From Hydrangea macrophylla (lineage: Eukaryota > Streptophyta > Magnoliopsida > Cornales > Hydrangeaceae), in assembly GCA_033977485.1 (NCBI GenBank), contig CM066994.1:23962681-24026680 (forward strand): a stretch of DNA of 64,000 nucleotides, written 5' to 3'. Positions 31,823 to 43,486 of the stretch are shown in pieces. Positions within the stretch are counted from its first letter, which is position 1; each line of letters starts with the position of its first letter. The translations under genes were made by a program, and so were the position numbers. The notes under the pieces were generated by a model. The model worked only from the letters and a program-made list of their open reading frames with translations. It was not told where the DNA came from and made no database searches.

Positions 31823-33145
31823 CTGCAGGATTGAAATTCAACTACTATCAGACAAATGAAGAAAAAAATGGGAGACACGAGAAGAAAATTCGGGCAACAT
31901 CACGCTCTCAGCCCTGTTCAGTGACGAATGAGATGATGTATTTTCATCATTTACTCATCTATAAAATGAAGGTAGAGGAGAGGCAAATGAAGCAGATCAC
32001 AATACAGAGAAATCATACAACGCACCATCATAGAAAGAATAGTTTAGGGAGGTTATCATATGAGCACTTCATATTGTCCCTAGGAGTAGGAAACTTTAGT
32101 TTTTCTTTGCCTTTTTCTAGTTCTAGTAGTTGTAAAAATTTTCTTTTATGTAATTGATGATTTCATGTTCCAAAAATATATAACAAAACTTTGTGTACTG
32201 TATTTCTCAAATTAAAATATTTATTTTCTTGTACAACCTTTGTCAATTTGTAGTAGTAGAATATTCCTATTAAAATTTAGATTTAATATTTTTAGTCTAG
32301 TAGTAGTTGTAGTTGTCCCCTAAAATAGTTTGAAATCCCAAATTTCCAGTTTTTACAACAATATTTCCATTCACTAGAAGACAAAATTTGCACGTAAATG
32401 CCATATTTCTTTACCACGTAGTTGTTATAATCACCTACCAAAGCCCCAAGCACACCCTTTCCATATCTCACTCCCAAATTAGATTAGGATTTGGTTTGGC
32501 CTTGCTTGTGTTCTTGGAGTTCAACCACTGTGACCTCACAAGAAGTCGAAGTCAAAGGTTTAGTATTTTATTTTTGATTCAGTATTTCAATTTATTTATA
32601 TTTTATTAGCCTAGCTGTTCTAAACTTTGTTATTTTGCAAATTACACAAATTCAATCCCAGCTCATGTTAAGTAAAGAAAAAAGTACATTAATACTATAT
32701 TTCACCCTTACCTTGGTTTTATAACTTTAATTTTAATTGGACAGTCACTGTGTACATCAATTTAATTTTTCTTTAAATTTAATTTGGAAGACAGGTTCAA
32801 TTCCAAAATGGTAGGCTAAAACTTTAATTGGGAATATGCAATAAAAACTTAGAAACCACAGCTTTTGTGCACTAATCTTAAATGGGAAAATTTATCTAGA
32901 TGGGTTGTTTTTCCATTTATGGCCACAAATATCTATATATCTATAGTTTATGACCATTTAACATGTTTATAGACTATGGCTATATTGGACGTCAAAAGAT
33001 TACATATTTGCAATAAGAATCTAATTATGTGAATTGTCAAACTATGCCTTTTGTCATAAAAAACACCTAGCATACTCAAACAATTCATTTGACAAAGTTT
33101 ATATTTCAAGTATATGTATATATATATTTCTATCCATTAATGGAC

Positions 33146-33242
33146 AGGCAATTGTGTAGTGGCAGAGTGGTGGGGATTGGGCGCCGAATAACCCACGTTC
33201 GCGGTGGGTCACGGTTCGAACCTGGCTACTATCCAATTGCCT
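33146..33242 (+). other. tRNA-like segment, possible SINE head
   Basis: It contains an A-box-like GGCAGAGTGGT (33161-33171) and a perfect B box GGTTCGAACC (33213-33222). The 9-bp inverted ends AGGCAATTG and CAATTGCCT could pair. Spacing and arms do not make a canonical tRNA. A tRNA-derived SINE fragment or pseudo-tRNA is more likely than a working tRNA gene. Confidence 0.4.
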
Positions 33243-33847
33243 CTTTATTTTTCTTTAAACCAAACGACGTCGTTTCATTTCAAACCTGACACACTTGATA
33301 TGACCTCGACTAGTAAAAGTTTATTTTTAAATAGAGAATCACTCAGCTTAGAAATGTCAAATCCTTTACAAATGCACAAATGTTGTGTGATCTAGTGTTG
33401 GTTTGCATATTTTTAATTCCTTTAAATCATTTCTTCCAAATTAATTAATATTTCCTGCTTTTAGATAACTTAGATTAAATAATTGTATTATTTTCATCTT
33501 TCGCTATAATAAAATCCAAAAAGTTTATCTCATGAAAATCTAGCTTTTAACTTTTTCTTCCTTTTCTTACTAGTGTCTTAGTTAATTTATTTTTCACTGT
33601 TAAATTTTTTACCGTAAACTGTTACAAAAAAATAGCTTTTAATTAAGTTTACTACAAAAAATATATAAACTAGTAGTTTAGTAAAAGCCCCAAAAATCCT
33701 CATCTTTTATTTTCTTTTTAGGAACAAAATAGTATCTGCCTATCTTTATAAACTTATTTTCCGTTCCCTGTGGGTTCGACCTGGTCTTCCAGAACTTTAT
33801 TACTTATACGATCACCTACACTTGGATGTTGATAAGAAAACACATCA

Positions 33848-34941
33848 CTAGGATGTCGTCAGCCTGGTATATGGAAAGATGTAAAAAAAAAAAATTGTAG
33901 CTCACTGTGACACATGTCAGAGGCAAAAGACAGAAGCTATGCACCCTGTTGGGTTGTTGAACCCCCTTCCCATCCCTGAGAATTTTTGGACTGATGTTGA
34001 TATAGATTTCATAGAAGGTCTACCCCCCTCAACATCTAAAAATACCATTTTGGTGGTAGTCGACAGACTCACCAAATATGGTCACTTCATTCCCATCTCC
34101 CACCCTTACACACCGGAACCCTACTTTCATGAGTCAATTTTGGTTAGCCTTTTTCCAACTCCAAGATACCCAACTTTGTCACAGTTCAGCCTATCACTCC
34201 CAATCAGATGGCCAATCTAAAGTTTTTAACAGAACTTTGGAACATTACGTTAGGTATTTTGTGGGGGACAAGCCCACCTCATGGGTTACTTGGCTACCAT
34301 GGGCAGATTGGTGGTATAACACAACCTACCAAGCATCCATCAAGACATCACCTTTCCAATCTCTTTACCACAGACCCCATCCCTCAGTCCATACTTATTT
34401 ACCTGGAACTTCAGTTATTAAATTAGTGGACAAAACCTTATAGGACAGGGACCACATGCTTGCATGGTTAAAGTAGAATTTGACTGAGGCACAGAATCGT
34501 ATGAAGGTCTATGCCGTTAAGAAGAGAACCGAGAGAGAATTTTTTGTAGGGAACTGGGTTTTCCTCAAACTTCAGCCATAAGTGGTCCAACGCAGCTCAC
34601 AGAAATTGGCCCCTCACTATTATGGTCCATTCAAAGTTATAGCTCAAATTGGTCCAGTAGCTTACAAACTAAGGTTACCTTCGAGTGCTAAGATTCATAA
34701 TGTGTTCCATATTTCTCTGCTGAAAAAGAAATTGGGGGACAATGTTTCCATACCCACTCTTCCTCAATACTCTGATCATGGCACAATCAATTGGGTTCCA
34801 GAGAAGGTCCTTGATAGGGGAATCTTAAAGAAGGGAAATGCTGCAATCACCAAGTACTTAGTGAAATGGGAAGGGTTGCCCTTGGAAGATGCCACTTGGA
34901 TTGAAGCTGACGAGTTCAGCCAGCAATTTCCAGATTTTTGA
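33848..34941 (+). pseudogene. pol: Reina-type integrase and chromodomain
   Basis: After the solo LTR, integrase continues with CDTCQRQK (33914-33937) and WTDVDIDFIEGLP (33989-34027), the first catalytic Asp. YHSQSDGQSKVFNRTLEHYV carries the Glu position. The stretch between PISHPYT and FRLQGTQ-like sequence is too short: the block that should hold the second catalytic Asp is missing, and a frame change occurs there. The C-terminal frame 34582-34941 has HYYGPFKVIAQIG, KIHNVFHISLLK and a clear chromodomain (YLVKWEGLPLEDATWI) ending at TGA 34941. It cannot be active. Confidence 0.85.
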
Positions 34942-34976
34942 ACTTGAGGACAAGCTTGAATTCAAGGGGACAGGAG

Positions 34977-35550
34977 TGTTAAGTCCAGAACTACCTCACA
35001 TCTGGAATGGATATCCTATCCAGGGATACCAGTTTTACCTTTTCCTTTTTGTCTTTCTTTTATTTTAACACTTGCTTCCAAATCCATCTCACAGTTAGTC
35101 CATGTGTGATGCACATGTATGTTCACATGGCTCGCACATGCGAGTAGCTCACGCTATTTAGGAAGGTCTTCTGTATCTTCTCTTTACCAATTTTGAAGAT
35201 ATATGTGAAGCTTTAAGTGCCCTGCACTAGTAATTGCAGAGTTATACTCCCTCCGTCCCATTTTATGTGTCCATCTTTCCTTTTTGGGATGTCCCAAAAT
35301 TGTTGTCCACTTTACTAGATTAGTATGCAAAATTTGCTTAGTTTCCCAAACTACCCTTCCTTACAATCAACACCAAAACAAAACAAAACAAAAAAAGGAA
35401 GAGCAATGATTATGGGCAATTGTGGAAAGTAGGTGTAGATTCTTTTTGTCCCCTTAAATAGTTGGATTCCCCAAGATGGACACATAAAATGGGACAGAGG
35501 TAGTACTTGTTTAATTTTGAATTCTTCTCTTTTAATTTGTGATCTTAACA
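34977..35550 (+). mobile_element. 3' LTR of the Reina-type element
   Basis: It starts TGTTAAGTCCAGAACTACC after the purine run AAGGGGACAGGAG and ends GATCTTAACA. Removing the Stowaway insertion (257 bp plus TA) leaves 315 bp, close to the 318-bp 5' LTR. Confidence 0.85.
35247..35503. mobile_element. Stowaway MITE in the Reina 3' LTR
   Basis: Inverted ends CTCCCTCCGTCCCATTTTAT and ATAAAATGGGACAGAGGTAG, with TA on both sides (35245-35246 and 35504-35505). These are the hallmarks of Stowaway (Tc1/mariner) MITEs. It is 257 bp and non-coding. A minus-strand ORF across it is not a gene. Confidence 0.9.
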
Positions 35551-38500
35551 TTCTATTGAAGTTTTGTATTAGACCCACTTGAAACCGAATTTAAGGTTTT
35601 AAATGAAAAGCTTGCTAGTGCTTTAATGGCAGATTTTGTTTGGGTGATATACGGGCAAATCAACAACATATATGGCTTTGATACCAATGTAGATAAATCA
35701 TGCACGCAAGCATGGAGTTGGGTATAGGTCATTTACCTAACGAAATAACCCAACAAATCGATTAGGCATTGTTATGAGCTCAAAACTTGAACCGACATAC
35801 GGTTGCGATCTTTGAGCCTCCATGTACCCTCTTATGCTTCGCATAGGTCTTAGAAGATGCTACAAGAGAAATCTCCATGACAGTCACGTACTAAATCCCC
35901 AAGCACTTGGTGATGACTTAGAGACAGAGGAGAGATGGAAAAATAGAGAGAGGCCGACTTTTACATTGTGTATAAAAGTTGTAGTTTGTGTGTGCTATAT
36001 ACATATATATAGGTACACAAACCCTAGTTGCTCTAGGACTTCAAAGTCCATCCCATTGAATTGCTTTGTACTTTAGTAAGGCCCATTGGACCCAGTACAA
36101 TATTATGTGGGTGCACCAATGACCCAGAGTATTTTTTACACAAGTAAAGGAAATTGGGGGTTTAGATCACAGATTAGATCGATCTTTGTGATTTTACAGG
36201 ACATGTTAATTTCTTTTCTCTTTTTCTCTTTTGGTCAGAGTCAAGTGCTGGGTTGCCCTATTTTCGTTCATGGATTTAGAAAAAGAAAAGTAAGAAAATG
36301 CTAAAAAGCCCATTTGTTTTATTATGGATTTTTAGGGTGGACTTTGATTTCACAGTAAGATTACCGGTAATCTTTGTATTTTTCCTTACTTGGTTCATGG
36401 ATTATTTACACATTTGTGAGCCCCGCTAGATTTAGAATCCATCCAAAGGTAGAAAATATGATGGATTCTAAATACTAGATTGGAGATGGTATTCTCAAGT
36501 ATTACTGGAAATTTTGATATATATTTTTGTAATGAACTAATATTTTTAATTGTGAAAGGTATATTTAAGGTTAAAAAAATATTTTTTTGTATCTTTCTTA
36601 TGTGTTTTGTTTGGAAACTGACCCCAATCAGGCTTTGTTTGGCTAATGACCTTAATAACTCTTGCATATCCCATGGATTTAATAATCTACATTGTTTAAA
36701 AAAACAATAAAATTGTCCTAAAATTGAGAATTCATAATTTTAAGTTGATTCAATTGAACTTTTGATACAACCATAATTTTGCTAAATTTTGAGTGAATAA
36801 GTAATCGATTTTTATTCGATGGAAATTAGAGGTGGATACATGTTTTGTTTCAGAAGATAATTAAGGTTTTGTTATGATTCAAAAGTATTTATATGTATAT
36901 AAAAATTGTTGACTCGTGTTTATATCTCTCTTATTATTTTTAATTCTCTTGATAATGTCCAATCAACTTTTAAGCTTAAGCCATTATTTTTTTTAATCAT
37001 CCTCCATATACAGAGATGTGACAATTGAATTAATCATTTCTTTTAGCCTTCAAGGATATCCTAGGTATTTAGGAATGTTCTTATTTCATTTCTCTTGCCC
37101 CAAACAAACACTGGCTTTTAAATCCAGTCAGGATTCCACAGGTGAACCATATACTTTGCAGGGATTCAAATTTCTAATAACGTTATACTGTTATAATAAT
37201 TTCTGTTAATCAGAATCTACCTAAAATTGTACGTGAACCAAACACCCTATTAGGAAAATGTTTTCCTTTATTTAAGTTAGAAGGCTCTGTTTGGTTCTTG
37301 AATTTAGTGAGGAAAAGAAAAGAAAAGCAAACATAGAGAAAAACATTTCCATTATTTGGTTAATGAGTATTTAGCAAGGGAAAAGAAAAGAAAAACTAAG
37401 GCTCTGTTTGGTTCATGTATTTCATGAGGAAAAAGAAAAGGGAGAGGAAAACAAGAAGGAAATTAGTTCTCTCGTGTTTTTTCCCTTGTGTTTTCCTTCA
37501 TGCTCCGACAAATAAAAAAATTAAGTCCCCTCTCTAACCAAATAAAAAAATAAAAAATTTAAGTCCCCTAGGGTATTGGTTCGAAGTTCGAACCTCCCCT
37601 CCCCTTGTCATAAAAATAAAATAAAAAAATCAAAATCCACAATGTCAATTTTGGGATTAAATATTCCAATTCTTGGGATTTAAATCTAACCACTTTTTTA
37701 AGTTTCTATGACTATGATGCTTGTGATCATCCCATACGCATAACTCAGTCTCAAGAGATAATGTGTTAAAATATGAGCAGTTTTGCATATGCATAAGGTG
37801 TTATTGATTACGTACACAAAAAATTTCAATTATTGATTACGTACACTAAAATTTTCAAATCTTAAAACATGCAAAAAATCTCACAAATTTCATATTCAAA
37901 AAATGGTCCATTCGTCATATTTTATGCGTTCAGCTTTGAAAGTCCAACTTTTTAAAGAAACATTAATGATAGCATTCACATGCATAAAACTAAGGACAAG
38001 ACAATTATGAGTAGCTTTTCAAATGCACAAGCACTGCACAATCGTTGAATTGTCTAAATTGCATCAAGATTGTGAATATTTAATGATTTAATAATATTTT
38101 TTATTTACTATCTCGAAACTAAATCTTCATCCAAAGGCCATAGTATCTGCAAAGCTACTCATAATAGCTTTGCCCTAAAACTTATGGTATTATCCCGAAA
38201 TTACCCTTTCTTGTTCTTTTCACCTTTTATTTTTTGTTGGGGTTTACAAAATCAACCAAGGGTAACTTTGGAAAATTACTATTAAACACTCTTGATGGAC
38301 AATAGTTATGTGACTACCAAGAAAGGAAAGAATGAGACATAAAATAGGGCGGAGCGAGCATATGAACAAATAAAAAAAAAAAATCATCTCAAGGCCGTTG
38401 CCCTCAAACCCCCATACGTGCGACCATATTGGGTAACGTAATTAGTAACTTGGCCCCTAAATTCAAATTCCCAATTCTGCCGCTATGTGTAGAGTCTCAC

Positions 38501-38745
38501 TTATACATATAAATATAAAATACTTATATATGACTATCTTTCTTATCGAATTAAGATATACATGTTTTTGAACATGAGAAATTTAATAATTTGTGACACA
38601 TCATAAAAATTAACCGTCGTGTTGGATATTTTCTTGTATATATGAGGTGAGGTCATAGTAATTTAACTCTTCGTTATTGCTAGAACTGAAGTTACATAAA
38701 CTTGCGAAAAGAGTGAAATGAAGAGGGCGGTAATATTTACATAGG
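35551..38745. other. Intergenic DNA, no gene recognised
   Basis: AT-rich, no coding frame with a recognisable motif. The words GGCTCTGTTTGGTTC occur at about 37283 and 37400 with GAAAAGAAAAG tails, suggesting fragments of a terminal-repeat DNA transposon. A worn Stowaway-like end (GAGACATAAAATAGGGCGGAG) lies near 38334. The 35560-36080 stretch contains TATGTATAGATAAAT-like and GGCCCATTGG words but nothing I can assign. Confidence 0.5.
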
Positions 38746-38903
38746 ATGAGAGCATTTTGCTCAATAGGTCTTTATTGGGTGACATGTGTCTGATTCCAGT
38801 AAATATCTTGATAACACAGGGGCAAAATGGGAAATAAAATGTGACAGATGTTACCCAAAGACCTGGGTGAGCAAAAATGAGTGAGAAAAAAATGCTCTCA
38901 CAT
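38746..38903. mobile_element. Small inverted-repeat MITE
   Basis: ATGAGAGCATTTTGCTCA with GGTCTTTATTGGGTGACATG at the left is mirrored by AATGTGACAGATGTTACCC, AAGACCTGGGTGAGCA and AAATGCTCTCACAT at the right. It is about 158 bp and can fold into one long hairpin. Confidence 0.75.
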
Positions 38904-38994
38904 AGTATAATTAGCAAACATGTCCAATATGAAACATGAGAGATGACACTATTGGGACAAAAACTATTGGGACAAAAACGAACATAGTTTTTTT

Positions 38995-39524
38995 TGCTTA
39001 GGGGCTGTTTGGGAAGACACATACCAGTTTCCGTGGTCCATAAATAAACCGATTTCTACTTTTTAAAATGTTTGAAAAGACTTTTTTTAAAATTTAATTT
39101 TTTGTGTGTGCATGTGAGTCGATGCGTAAGATCAAATCACACCTAAAATTTGTTCATTTGTTCTTTTTCAAACCATATAGAATGAGAGGTTGAAATGAAA
39201 TCGATCCCCTTATATCATTTTCAAACCGGCCCTTAAGGTCAAAAGACAATGCAAATCGTGAAACACACCACCAATAAAGACAGGCACGGCTTATTAGTCT
39301 ACCACTACAACAATTTAAAAATGAGAAGTTGAACTGAATTTATCCCAATATATTTGGCTTACTCCCAAGTTACTATATTTGGACATTAAGGGCCGGTTAA
39401 TTTGAAAAATACACAGGCTCTTAACACCAAAAAAAAATGAAATAAAGAAAGAAAGAAGTAGTAAAACAGCTGGTTCATTTATGGACCAAAAAAATTGGCT
39501 GTCTTCCCAAGCAGCCGCTAAGCA
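38995..39524. mobile_element. Non-autonomous DNA transposon with TGCTTAGGGGCTGTTTGGGA ends
   Basis: The left end TGCTTAGGGGCTGTTTGGGA and the right end, whose complement reads TGCTTAGCGGCTGCTTGGGA, are inverted repeats extending to GGTCCATAAAT / ATTTATGGACC. It is 530 bp and non-coding, probably hAT-like. The target duplication was not resolved. Confidence 0.75.
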
Positions 39525-39603
39525 ATCAAAACTAATATCATAATTTCATCTTTATTTTACATACTTAACAAGGGCCCCATACTTCAACAACTAATATCAT
39601 AAT

Positions 39604-39775
39604 ATGCACAAAAAAAGTGCACAACGAAATGCACAACCAGCTTAAAATTGTTGGACTTCGTGCTGAAATGTCTGCACACACTAAAAGACAAAAAAAAGAG
39701 TGTACAACTTTTTCAGCACGAGGTCCAACAAATTAAAACAGGTTGTGCATTTCGTTGTGCACTTTTTTTGTGCAT
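39604..39775. mobile_element. MITE with near-perfect long inverted repeats
   Basis: ATGCACAAAAAAAGTGCACA at the left is repeated inverted as TGTGCACTTTTTTTGTGCAT at the right. Homology continues inward through ACGAAATGCACAACC and GTTGGACTTCGTGCTGAAA. It is about 172 bp, ends about 250 bp before the P450 start, and would form a strong hairpin. Confidence 0.85.
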
Positions 39776-39959
39776 CTATCATTTGGCATCATAATAAGAA
39801 CTGAATTTTTTTCAGACAATGAATGCAGTCCCAATCACAAAGCAGATACCAAAAATAAGACCAAACCAAAGAGCATCTCCTCATTAACAATAGTCCTATC
39901 ACTATCAGGGTTAAATCTCTTACTATAAGTAAAACCGAATCATAGGTTACAACAGTACC

Positions 39960-39964
<5 letters not shown>

Positions 39965-40007
<43 letters not shown>

Positions 40008-40024
40008 CTCTCTCTCTCTCTCTC
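39965..40024. repeat. (CT)n microsatellite in the P450 5' UTR
   Basis: A CT run with a single TTG break (40005-40007) ends just before the P450 ATG at 40027. CT-rich leaders are common in plant 5' UTRs, but this one ends only two bases before the start codon. Confidence 0.9.
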
Positions 40025-40026
40025 AG

Positions 40027-41352
40027 ATGGAGCTTCAAACAGCTACAGTTCCTCTGTTCTTCAGCATCCTCTTCTTGTTCATAATTCTAAAGTGTTGGAA
40101 ACAGCCAAATCTAAATATTCCAACCCGAAATTGCCCCCGGGGCCAATGAAGCTGCCTCTAATCGGTAACTTACACCACTTAATTGGCTCACTACACCACT
40201 TAATTGGCTCACTACCACACCATTCCTTAAGAGACTTGGCCAAGAAACACGGACCCTTTATGCACCTAAAGCTCGGCGAAGTCTCCACCATAGTCATTTC
40301 ATCTCCTGAGGCAGCGAAAGAGGTGATGAAAACCCATGACCTCAACTTCGCGAGCAGGCCAGAAATTCTCGCTGCCAAAATTATGTCATACGATTGTACA
40401 AGTATCGCTTTCTCCCCTTACGGAGAATATTGGAGACAACTTCGAAAAATCTGCGTAATCGAGCTCCTAAGTGCAAAGCGTGTTGAGTCGTTTAGATCTA
40501 TAAGAGAAGAGGAGGTTTGGAATTTCATCGAATCCATTCCCAAATCCTCGGGAATCGCCGTCAATCTTAGCCATAAGATTTTCTCGTTGACTAATGCAAT
40601 AATTTCAAGGGCAGCGTTTGGTAAGAAATGCGAAGATGGAGATATATTCCTATCGGAGATCAAAAAGGTGATAAAGTTGGCCGGTGGTTTTGACGTACCT
40701 GATATATTCCCATCACTCAAATTTCTTTATTTTCTTAGTGGGGTCAAGCCAGCTTTGGAGAAAATACACCAGAGGATAGATAAGATTCTTGATCATATCA
40801 TCGATGACCATCACTTGAAAAGGGAATCCATGGTGCTGAGCAGTGATAAAACAACCAATGAAGATCTCGTTGATGTGCTTCTGCGGGTTCGGGAGAGTAG
40901 TGACTTTGAATTTCCTATAACAACCAACAACGTCAAAGCTGTTATTCTGGTATGTCTTCAAATATATTTACTCCAATACTCCAAACATGTTTATAGAACC
41001 ATGATGTTTTGGGGGAAAAAATCCAACAAATGTTTGAAATGAGAAACAATAATCTACTATACTAACCTCTCAACCAAAATTTGTAATCCTCTTAACCAAA
41101 AGAAAATTGCTTCCTTCAAGCAACTTTTCAAGAACAAGAGCACTTGAAACATTTGATTCATCCACAGACGAGGGGGGAAAAAAATACAGAAAAGTGACCC
41201 CAAACACTAACTTGTGTTAAGGAACAAATTAGGATAGTCACACAAATACAACTGGAATGTTTGATTATCCTCTTTTTTTTTTCTTTTTTTTTTTTTGGAG
41301 GGTTTTGGAGCCAAATGCACCTATTCCTTGCTCAAAAAAAACTTTAGTCAGT

Positions 41353-41420
<68 letters not shown>

Positions 41421-42341
41421 TTTTATTAATTATGAAATAAAAATACCCACAAGGGCCCAACGGTTGTTACCAGTCAATTTATTTTGTTAAGTTTCTTCTA
41501 GTGTCCTGGTGGAATGAATTAGTATTTCAGATGTTCATAAAGCACAGACTACTTTCATATATTTATGCATTGAAACATACTAATATGGATCGGACAAGAA
41601 GTCAACAGGAAATGTAGAGACTGAGACTTAAGGAGTTACGTCCATAAAAATTAGGGCATTTGCATATTTCAGACAGCTAAGTTCTTAATTTCAATCTCTT
41701 TGATTTTTATTTAGGACATGTTCACAGCAGGGAGTGAGACTTTATCAACAACCCTAGAATGGGCAATGTCGGAACTGATAAGAAATCCGAGAATAATGGA
41801 GAAAGCACAAGCTGAGGTGAGAGAAGTGCTTAAAGGAAAGAACAAAATTCAGGAAACAGATATTCAAAAACTCAATTACTTGAAATTGGTTATCAAAGAA
41901 ACTCCAAGGATACACCCGCCCTTTCCTTTGTTAGGTCCAAGAGAAACAAGAGAAAGATGTGAAATTAACGATTATGAAATACCAATCAAAACCAAAGTCA
42001 TCGTTAATGCGTGGGCCATAGGAAGAGATCCAGATTTTTGGAGCAATCCCGAATGCTTTGAACCCGAGAGGTTTGATGGTTCTTCCATTGATTTCAAAGG
42101 GACGAACTTCGAATTTATACCATTCGGGGCTGGTCGGAGGATATGTCCGGGCATAACATTTGCAATTGCAAATATTGAGCTTCCTCTCGCTCAACTTTTA
42201 TTCCACTTTGATTGGAGACTCCCGAATGGCATCAAACCAGAAGAACTAGACATGACAGAAACTTTTGGAGGAACTGCTCGGAGAAGAAATGACTTGGACT
42301 TGATTGTCACCCCTTACATTCCTCTGATTCAAGACAACTGA
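40027..42341 (+). CDS. Cytochrome P450, CYP71D-like, with a frameshift after the membrane anchor
   Basis: An ER-bound haem monooxygenase gene, subfamily CYP71D by motif pattern; members oxidise terpenoids, alkaloids or other specialised metabolites, and the substrate is unknown here. Exon 1 is 40027-40949, the GT-AG intron 40950-41714 (with a CT run), exon 2 41715-42341. ATG 40027 opens the anchor MELQTATVPLFFSILFLFII, but the hinge LPPGPMKLPLIGNL is one base out of register (break at about 40093-40100). Exon 1 also has WRQLRKIC (helix C). Exon 2 has AGSET (helix I, with Leu in place of the usual Ser/Thr after the acid-Thr pair), KETPR (ExxR), PERF and FGAGRRICPG with the haem Cys. HHLIGSL is duplicated in tandem (21 bp). 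Total about 516 codons if in register. A pseudogene or an assembly base error are both possible. Confidence 0.85.
41353..41419. repeat. (CT)n microsatellite in the P450 intron
   Basis: A CT run of about 66 bp inside the single intron, preceded by a T-rich stretch at 41270-41296. Confidence 0.95.
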
Positions 42342-42947
42342 CAGAAAAAGGCTTGCGCAAAGAGACATGTTCAAGAGCATTTATCAAAGTAATAGACTTG
42401 TCAATCTTTACTCATAGAAAGGAATGAGAATCTGCGCCTAAGTGAAAAACTAAACCAACAAAATGGAAACGGACTTCTCACCAAAGAAAGTCTGTCTTGC
42501 TTTTGTTTTAAGTTGGGGATGGTGTTTTTCATGTTAGGTCATGAGTAGGGGGTTGATGTACCCCATGCTCCTCAACTTCTACTGCAATTAACTCTCACTC
42601 CAAAATGTTTCTATGATTCTATCCACATCTCTACCGTTATCTCGGTTTCTTTCTCTCTCTCTCTCTCTAGAAAACATATAAATATTTGTGCATGTACTAC
42701 CAAAAAAAAATTTCATGTACAATACGAAGCAGGACTTCTAAAGAGATCAACATTCAGGTATGAAAATCAATTTTACAAAATACATTAAAGATAAATCCGG
42801 CCAAAAGAAAGACCAGATTCTCAAAACTGAAAACAAAGAACAAACATACATGTATGTAAATACATGACAACAAAAAATGGATAAAAAGAATCCCCAAACA
42901 AAACGAATAAAACAAATACAAACATATAAAAGATAATTGACAATTAG
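42342..42947. other. 3' flank of the P450
   Basis: It presumably holds the 3' UTR. No canonical AATAAA was found within the first 250 bp. A short CT run lies at 42651-42669. Nothing else is recognised. Confidence 0.5.
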
Positions 42948-43392
42948 CAGTGTTCTAAAAATCGCCCTAGGCAGCTGCCTAGGCGCTAATGGAGCTTGAC
43001 CGCCGTGATTTTACCATAGGCATTAGGAAAAATCACCCAGGAGATTAGGCGGGCCCTAGGCGACCTAGGTGGGTCTTTTCAAAAGTGTTTTTTAAAGTGT
43101 TTTTTAATGGTGTTTTTGGAAAAGATGAAAATTTTGAAGTCGATTTTGTATTGGATGAGGATACAGAAGAAGAGGGTGAGGAGTATGAGTTCAAGTCCGA
43201 TGGAGGGAGAGTATTGGAGGGATATGAAGAAGAAGAGTTAGAAACATAGTTTGTTGATAATGTGAATTTCTTTTATATGAGAATTGTCTCTATATTATTA
43301 ATTTTGCTTAATACTAAATTTTCCGACAAAGCCTCTAGTCACTAGGCCTCCCTCCACCGCCCGCCTACCGCCTAACGATTTTTAGAACATTG
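42948..43392 (+). mobile_element. hAT-like MITE carrying a transposase tail remnant
   Basis: The ends CAGTGTTCTAAAAATCG and CGATTTTTAGAACATTG are inverted repeats, and an AATTAG word flanks each side. Subterminal CCTAGGCGCC-like words (GCCTAGGCG, CCTAGGCGACC) are repeated. The middle (about 43120-43248) reads as an acidic C-terminal tail (DEDTEEEGEEYEFKSDGG) ending in TAG, as at the end of hAT transposases. This suggests an internally deleted derivative of an autonomous element. Confidence 0.75.
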
Positions 43393-43486
43393 AAATTAGG
43401 CAGATAAATGTTAGCTAAATGCAAGTCGTGCACAGGAACTATCAATCAACTTCAGATTCACCAAAACAGGTCAAGAATCCTCACCC

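Larger units (their letters stand above)
31415..33847 (+). mobile_element. Solo LTR of an Athila/Tat-clade element
   Basis: A 2.43-kb insertion splits the integrase. It begins TGACAAACACTG and ends near CACATCA. Close to its end is the CCTGTGGGTTCGACCTGG word followed by CGATCACCTACACTTGG, as in Athila/Tat LTR ends. No coding region lies between, so it is a solo LTR. The target duplication is not clean (GCCTA against CTAGG). Its ORFs are not genes. It contains a (CT)n run and a tRNA-like segment. Confidence 0.65.
26667..35550 (+). mobile_element. Reina-type Ty3/gypsy element, complete but decayed, with nested insertions
   Basis: Short LTRs (26667-26984 and 34977-35550) flank gag, protease, RT, RNase H, integrase and a chromodomain in order on the plus strand. 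The flanks are CTCTA on the left and TTCTA on the right, a 5-bp target duplication with one change. Nested inside are a hAT-like element (29303-30158), a solo Athila/Tat LTR (31415-33847) and a Stowaway MITE in the 3' LTR. Short LTRs, the CFKCD...GHLCK knuckle and a C-terminal chromodomain fit the Reina lineage. Confidence 0.85.

Noticed and set aside
31415..33847. Complete retrotransposon rather than solo LTR
   Set aside because: No primer site, polypurine tract or gag-pol motif between the ends; only LTR-type sequence is present.
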